A stretch of DNA of 64,000 nucleotides from Toxoplasma gondii ME49 (taxonomy: Eukaryota > Apicomplexa > Conoidasida > Eucoccidiorida > Sarcocystidae): contig NC_031476.1 in the NCBI RefSeq assembly GCF_000006565.2, forward strand, positions 1,264,458 to 1,328,457, read 5' to 3'. The translations under genes were made by a program, and so were the position numbers. Within the stretch, counting starts at the first letter, position 1, and each line of letters starts with the position of its first letter. The notes below the pieces were generated by a model. That model was not told the DNA's origin. It did no database searches and worked only from the letters and a program-made list of their open reading frames with translations. Shown here one piece after another: positions 59,701-64,000 of this stretch.

Positions 59701-62309
59701 GTTGCCGCCTCGCGCGCCAGAGTTGCCTGAATGAGCTCCGATGGGCAGTGGGCGGCCTCGGCGCGTCTCTGCTGTCTGTGCTCGACCATCCGTCAGCCGT
59801 CGCCGCGGAGGCTCGTCTCTTCTTCCAGTCTCTGAGGAGGCAGAACTTCCGGCTTCTGCTGCAGCTGCTGCTGCAAACCGCCCAGGACCTCTTCGACGCC
59901 CGCCTCCTCACACCTCTCACGCTGCTTCTCCTTTCTCGAAGACGCGCGCTTCTCCCGGAAAGCGTCGAACCGCACAGCTCGCGGCAAGCCACTGAGAGCG
60001 AAGCGAGAGAACGCGAGGGGAGATGCCCCGAAAGGCGCGGAGCTTGCAGGCTTCGCGGTGTGGGGACAGAGACAGGAGAGGCGTTGCAAAGGCAGAGAGA
60101 GGAGAACAGAGAGGCATGGCTTCTAGGCGCCGCAGACGTGGAATTGCACTTCACCCACCTTCTCCAGTGGTCGCTTCTCGCCTCGCAGAGACTCAGCGTC
60201 GGACTGCTTCTCGGATCGCAGCAAATGGAAATGGTGAATTTCTGGCGCGCCGCGATTCGCCACAACCGCGCGCTCGCAGACACCGTGGCGGCGCATGCGC
60301 GGGAATGCGGGGACGCGCGAAGAGACAAGCAAGAAGAAAGCCGCATTTTTGCCGTAGAAGGACGCGAGAAAGAACAAGGGGAAGAACAAGAAGAAGACGA
60401 GGTTTTCCAGCGATCTCGACAGGAGGTGCTCAGCTGGCTTCAGGAGGGAGGAGGGAGGAGGAGGGAAGATGCGAAGAAGACGGACCTCGACAGCTTCCCC
60501 CCACTGCAGTTTCTGGACTTCCTTCACCCGTTTATTCAACGCGGATTTCTGCCGACGTATTTGCTGAATCAGCTGCTGGGAGTTACCAAGGAGCTTTTCA
60601 GAAGACAGGCAGGCGAGGTGGGGAGCACGAGGGAGACAGGGCGCAGGTTCGAGAGTTGGGAGTCCTCTGGCGAAAGGAGACTCTTCGAAGCCGTGAAGAA
60701 GAGAGATGGTTGGCTGGTGCGTCTTTTCGCAATGAGAGACGCGCGACGCGCGACCGCGGAGAGAGAAGAGGAGACAGAACGGCAGGCGCGGGTGTCGAGT
60801 GAAAGGACTCAGCGAGAGGACAGAGAGAAGCGCGCGGAGGACGCTGAGAAGGAGAGACGAAGAGAGGAACAGAGCGAACGCGAGAGGCGCAGAGAAGAAG
60901 AGATGGAGAACATGAGGCGAGAGGAGAGACAGAAGCGGAGAGAGGAGAGAGGAGACGAGAGAAAGGAACGCAGTCTTCATGTCCACAATCAAGAAGAAGC
61001 AAGGACGAGAGAGGGGCACCGACAGCGAGTGGAGAGTGAGAGACCAAGCGATAGACTGCAGGGCGCCAGGGAAGAGACGCGACAAGGAGAGGCGCGCGAA
61101 GAGAGAAGCGACAGAGAACAGATCGAGGCAGTACGTAGAGGATGGAGAAGGGAAGAAGCAGTGAAGCCACGAGAGGATACAAGAGGAGACAGAGAAGCCG
61201 CGAAAGACTCTTGCAGGAGTCGGAAGGTCCAGAAGACCTGCGAAGAAGAAGACAGCGAGGACGAGTTGTGTGCAAGACTCGAGAGGCGGCAGCGGACGAC
61301 AGATTCATCGAAAAGTGACGAAATGGCGACTCACGGAGAGACTCGAAGGCCGGGAACAAGGAGGGAAGGACGTGAGAAGGCCGCTTTCACGGTACAAAAC
61401 AACGCTTATCCAGAAGCGAAGATCTTCTCTTCAGACGAGGAAGAACACTGGACAAAGGCGCCGAAGGCGAGAGCCGCTAGAGAAGTAACCGATCTGGGCG
61501 AGACAAACCTGCCAAGGCGGCGGAAGCCAGAAGCGAGGAAAGAAAAAACCACACGCTCCAAAAAGACGCGAAAAACTCGGAAAAACCAAGAGGATGAAAC
61601 TACCGAAACCGACAACAAAGACGAGGACAGCAAAGACGAGCACAGCAAAGACGAGAACAGCAAAGACGAGGACAACAAAGACGAGGACAACAAAGACGAG
61701 GACAGCAAAGACGAGGACAGCAAAGACGAGGACAGTGAAGACGAGAAACCAAGAAGCGACGAGGAAGCGGCGGGAGCGAGTGGAGGAGACTGGTCGCACC
61801 ACTCCTGTCGAGGAGAGCCGGAGGAGGTTTCCAGGACGGTGAGGACCGCAGAGGTCGCGGAAATCAAAGAGAGAGTTGGGCCGACGCGAAAAGCGAGAGA
61901 AACGCATCGAGTTGGCCGCTCTGCGGGTCCAAGAGCGAAGCCGCAAGAAGACGATCTGTGGTCTTTTGAAGTTTCTCCCGTCTCCCGTCCGAGCAACCTG
62001 CCAGCTCGCGGACCAGGCTGCGTGCGAGCGCCTCGGAGCGCACAGAGAAAGCCGACGCCGTCGTTCTCTTCTGCAGAAGAAAAGGAGATGACTGGGAGCG
62101 AGCTGGATGTGTGGAGTGACGACGACGGATCTTTGCTTGAAGAGATGGCGCGAGTCTGCTCGCTGCAGCCGGGAGAGCGAAAGGCCTTCGCACTGCCGGC
62201 TGGCGAAGCGGCGCGCCCCCAGCAGAGACCGAGAGCGGGGAGCGAAGAGTCGGTGTGGGCCGCGACCAGCCAGGCGACCTCCTTCGCAGAAGACCTGTTG
62301 GAGTTTTGA
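50800..62309 (+). CDS. Cohesin subunit SA/STAG/SCC3-like protein, greatly enlarged
   Basis: STAG/SCC3 binds the SCC1 kleisin of cohesin and acts in sister-chromatid cohesion. Exons by splice sites: 50800-51873, 52347-52950, 53351-53649, 54166-54902, 55371-55891, 56155-56187 (weak), 56375-57317, 57727-58226, 58423-58534, 59098-62309, about 2,677 residues against 1,000-1,300 in animals and yeast. Similarity is patchy but in order: [14 protein letters not shown] near 350-361, [15 protein letters not shown] followed by [21 protein letters not shown] near 560, [19 protein letters not shown] near 640-660 (the start of the stromalin conservative domain), [14 protein letters not shown] near 910, and [19 protein letters not shown] near 2,080. 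The N-terminal 250 residues are acidic and basic low complexity. The last 550 residues are charged low complexity with a KDED minisatellite. The junction 54902/55371 misses by one base, so a small exon or an indel is unresolved there. Confidence 0.75.
52965..53055. repeat. Polypurine GAGAAGA tract in a STAG-like gene intron
   Basis: AGAGAAGAGAAAAGAAG-type units just after the exon 2 donor at 52951. Confidence 0.85.
53746..53880. repeat. TA/TACA microsatellite in a STAG-like gene intron
   Basis: About 135 bp of TA and ATACAT units in the intron between exons 3 and 4. Confidence 0.9.
57350..57570. repeat. Polypurine tract in a STAG-like gene intron
   Basis: About 220 bp of almost pure A/G, including repeated GGAGACCAAAGAAAAGAGAA units, after the exon 7 donor at 57318. 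The frame stays open through it (Lys/Arg/Glu only), so retention would add a basic run, but phase and the exon at 57727 favour splicing. Confidence 0.75.
58906..58985. repeat. TA-rich microsatellite in a STAG-like gene intron
   Basis: CATA/TA/TATG tract in the intron just upstream of the last exon. Confidence 0.85.
61614..61745 (+). repeat. In-frame 15-bp minisatellite coding for (N/S)KDE(D/H/N)
   Basis: Eight full units and one partial unit of the type AACAAAGACGAGGAC or AGCAAAGACGAGGAC, inside the last exon of the STAG-like gene. Only first and last codons of a unit vary. The unit length keeps the frame, so copy number can vary without breaking the protein. Confidence 0.95.
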
Positions 62310-63488
62310 AGGCTGTCAGACAGCCAGGAGAGACGTTTCGCCGCGAGCCTCGCGAGGCCGCGACAGCAGCTTTTGAAAGGGCAGCAAGTCTTGGAGGTGA
62401 GCGCCGACGCGTAAGCCGGCGAGTGTAGCTCCCCCCCGCCCTGCCGGAGAGACAGCCGCAGCTCTGGACCGAGAGCGCGGCTCGTGTGACTTCTCGGACT
62501 CGGCAAGCGAATCGGAGACGTCTGCCTTGACAGAGTGAGCGGAGGTCCACTCCCGCCGAAAGGATACTTCGCAGGCCGTCTCTTCGATCCAGAACGACTC
62601 TTCTGCAGCTGTCCCTCTGGGGTGCATTCTTCACACGATGGCGCATGCGGCAGAGCCGCTGGAGACAGCGAGGCGCGAGACGGAGACGCGGAAAAGCGGG
62701 AGGGGGGAGCGGACGAGAAGAGAGCAAGAAGCCGTCTGCCTTCTGCTGGGGGCGAAGAAAACGGGCAGGTCGCCGTCCAGTGAGCGAGGAGAAGATCCTT
62801 GAGGAAGAAGAGAGAGCGACGGAGAAGACAGTGGCAGCAGGGGAACAAGGCAGTTTTTGCTTGTAGAAGAAAGCTTCGTGACAGACACTGGAAACCAGTG
62901 GGGAGACTGGGCGCTCCAGGCGCGGGTCTTCTCAAGAAGCAAAAGCATCTCTTCGCAACGAACAAACGCGCGAGTTTCTCTCCGGTCCTTTCGTCCACGC
63001 CTTGTTTAACAGCTTGGTTTCTCTGCCACAATCGACATCCACATCCATGCATGCACTCATACACACAAGGATGCATGCGCGCATGCGGACAGGTGTATCT
63101 GCGCGCATCTGCTCTGGCTACGCGCTCAAATGCGTTCCTTAGCGTGGACTTGCCGTTTTCTGCCGTCCGCTTGGCGTCTCGATTTTCAGCTGCATGCATG
63201 GTCGACTGTCTGCAGTCTCTGCGAGTCGCATTTGCCTTTGACGTTCTGTGGGTCCCAGCGAAAAAATCCCAGACAGCCTTCCTTTTCAAGCGACTTCCGC
63301 GCAAACTGATCAACGTGGAGAAACTCTCTTGACAGCTCTCTAGGCCTGCAGATGCATGCATGCATTCGCAGTTGTTTTGCATGTGTGTGACAGTGGGGCA
63401 TGGACTGCGGCAACGAACCGTCGCTTTTTTTCTGTCCTTTTGTTGACACAGCCATCCCACCGACACAGTTTATACACACACATACAAA

Positions 63489-63503
63489 TACATATATATA
63501 CAC

Positions 63504-63534
<31 letters not shown>

Positions 63535-63545
63535 CGTGTATAAAT
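63489..63545. repeat. TA-rich microsatellite
   Basis: TA tract with CA and TG interruptions near the right edge. Confidence 0.85.
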
Positions 63546-63715
63546 ATGAATGTCCAGGTACTGGTTCTGATGTAGGCTGCTGCACTAGAACGTCTGTCCT
63601 ATTTGATGCGCATGTAGCAAGGATCACCTCGGCGTTAAATACACTAGTTCTGAACAAGTCTGCGTCTCGGAACTTCGACGCATGCTTCTTGTGACGTACG
63701 TGTACATGTACGCTA

Positions 63716-63769
63716 ATACATATATATACATATATTTATATATTTATATATATATATATATATATATCC
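63716..63769. repeat. TA-rich microsatellite
   Basis: TA tract with TTTATA interruptions close to the open frame at the right edge. Confidence 0.85.
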
Positions 63770-63816
63770 AATTACGTCTGCACTTCGGTCTTGTCGTTGG
63801 TGTGGACTCCGTGGGC

Positions 63817-64000
63817 ATGGAAAGGGAGGAAGCGAAGAGTGGAGCTGCGTTTAAGGCGTTTTTCCTGTTTTCGTCAATTAAGATCGCAAACGACGAAACA
63901 GCGCCGTCCCGGACAGGGGAGACTTGCGAATCGAGCCGTCAAGGTGACTGTCAAGTGCAGGAGAACTCTCTGGCAGAAATCGCGGGGAAGACGCTCGAAA
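63817..64000 (+). CDS. Open frame running off the window edge, possible partial gene
   Basis: An ATG at 63817 opens 61 codons to the end of the window without a stop (start MEREEAKSGAAFKAFFLFSS). The frame is also open upstream of this ATG through VVGVDSVG, so the true start is unsure. Composition is mixed and plausible for protein, but no domain is visible. It may be the first exon of the next gene or chance. Confidence 0.25.
   Translation, partial: MEREEAKSGAAFKAFFLFSSIKIANDETAPSRTGETCESSRQGDCQVQENSLAEIAGKTLE

Larger units (their letters stand above)
62310..63816. other. 3' flank of the STAG-like gene
   Basis: No supported gene. It should hold the 3'UTR of the STAG-like gene. TGCATGC-type motifs are dense between 63,045 and 63,365. 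TA microsatellites fall at 63489-63545 and 63716-63769. Confidence 0.5.

Noticed and set aside
61406..63466. A 686-codon open frame on the - strand opposite the end of the STAG-like gene.
   Set aside because: It is antisense to a well-supported exon with charged repeats; Glu/Lys/Arg-rich codons read on the other strand as Ser/Leu/Phe and rarely make stops. It has runs of Ser/Leu and no domain.

Overview
The window looks like nuclear DNA of a tissue-cyst coccidian apicomplexan (Toxoplasma, Neospora or Hammondia type). The signs are moderately GC-rich, intron-dense genes with short exons, GTGAGT/GTAAGT-like donors, TA-rich microsatellites in introns and spacers, repeated TGCATGC motifs, and an apparent remnant of a rhoptry-kinase-like gene. 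No bacterial or viral genes were seen. I cannot name the species from sequence alone.

Layout, left to right. (1) Ribosomal protein eS25, + strand, 2 exons, 0.8-1.65 kb. (2) A long spacer with a 358-bp direct repeat present twice. (3) A NAPE-PLD-like metallo-beta-lactamase-fold gene, + strand, 3 exons, 6.5-9.5 kb; most of its metal ligands are replaced, so it is probably a pseudoenzyme. (4) A small 178-residue protein ending in Cys-Cys, + strand, 2 exons, 12.4-14.0 kb. (5) SMC4 (condensin), - strand, 16.0-31.2 kb; 23 exons close in phase to give 1,528 residues, with one GC-AG intron. (6) A gene-poor stretch, 31.2-38.3 kb, holding on the - strand what reads as a decayed rhoptry-kinase-like gene. 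(7) A single-exon secreted, dense-granule-like protein, + strand, 38.3-39.8 kb. (8) GET3, - strand, 42.1-46.6 kb; 9 exons close in phase to give 405 residues, but the usual zinc CxxC motif is absent. (9) A spacer with only weak coding candidates, 46.6-50.8 kb. (10) A very large cohesin STAG/SCC3-like gene, + strand, 50.8-62.3 kb. (11) A spacer and an open frame running off the right edge.

Functional themes: two chromosome-structure proteins (condensin SMC4 and a cohesin SA/STAG subunit) share the window with two housekeeping genes (eS25, GET3) and three lineage-specific genes. Exon boundaries were inferred by hand from splice consensus, phase and family similarity; no transcript evidence was available. 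I saw no new multi-gene system. The most unusual items are the degenerate NAPE-PLD active site, the GET3 without CxxC, the enlarged STAG protein and the kinase remnant.
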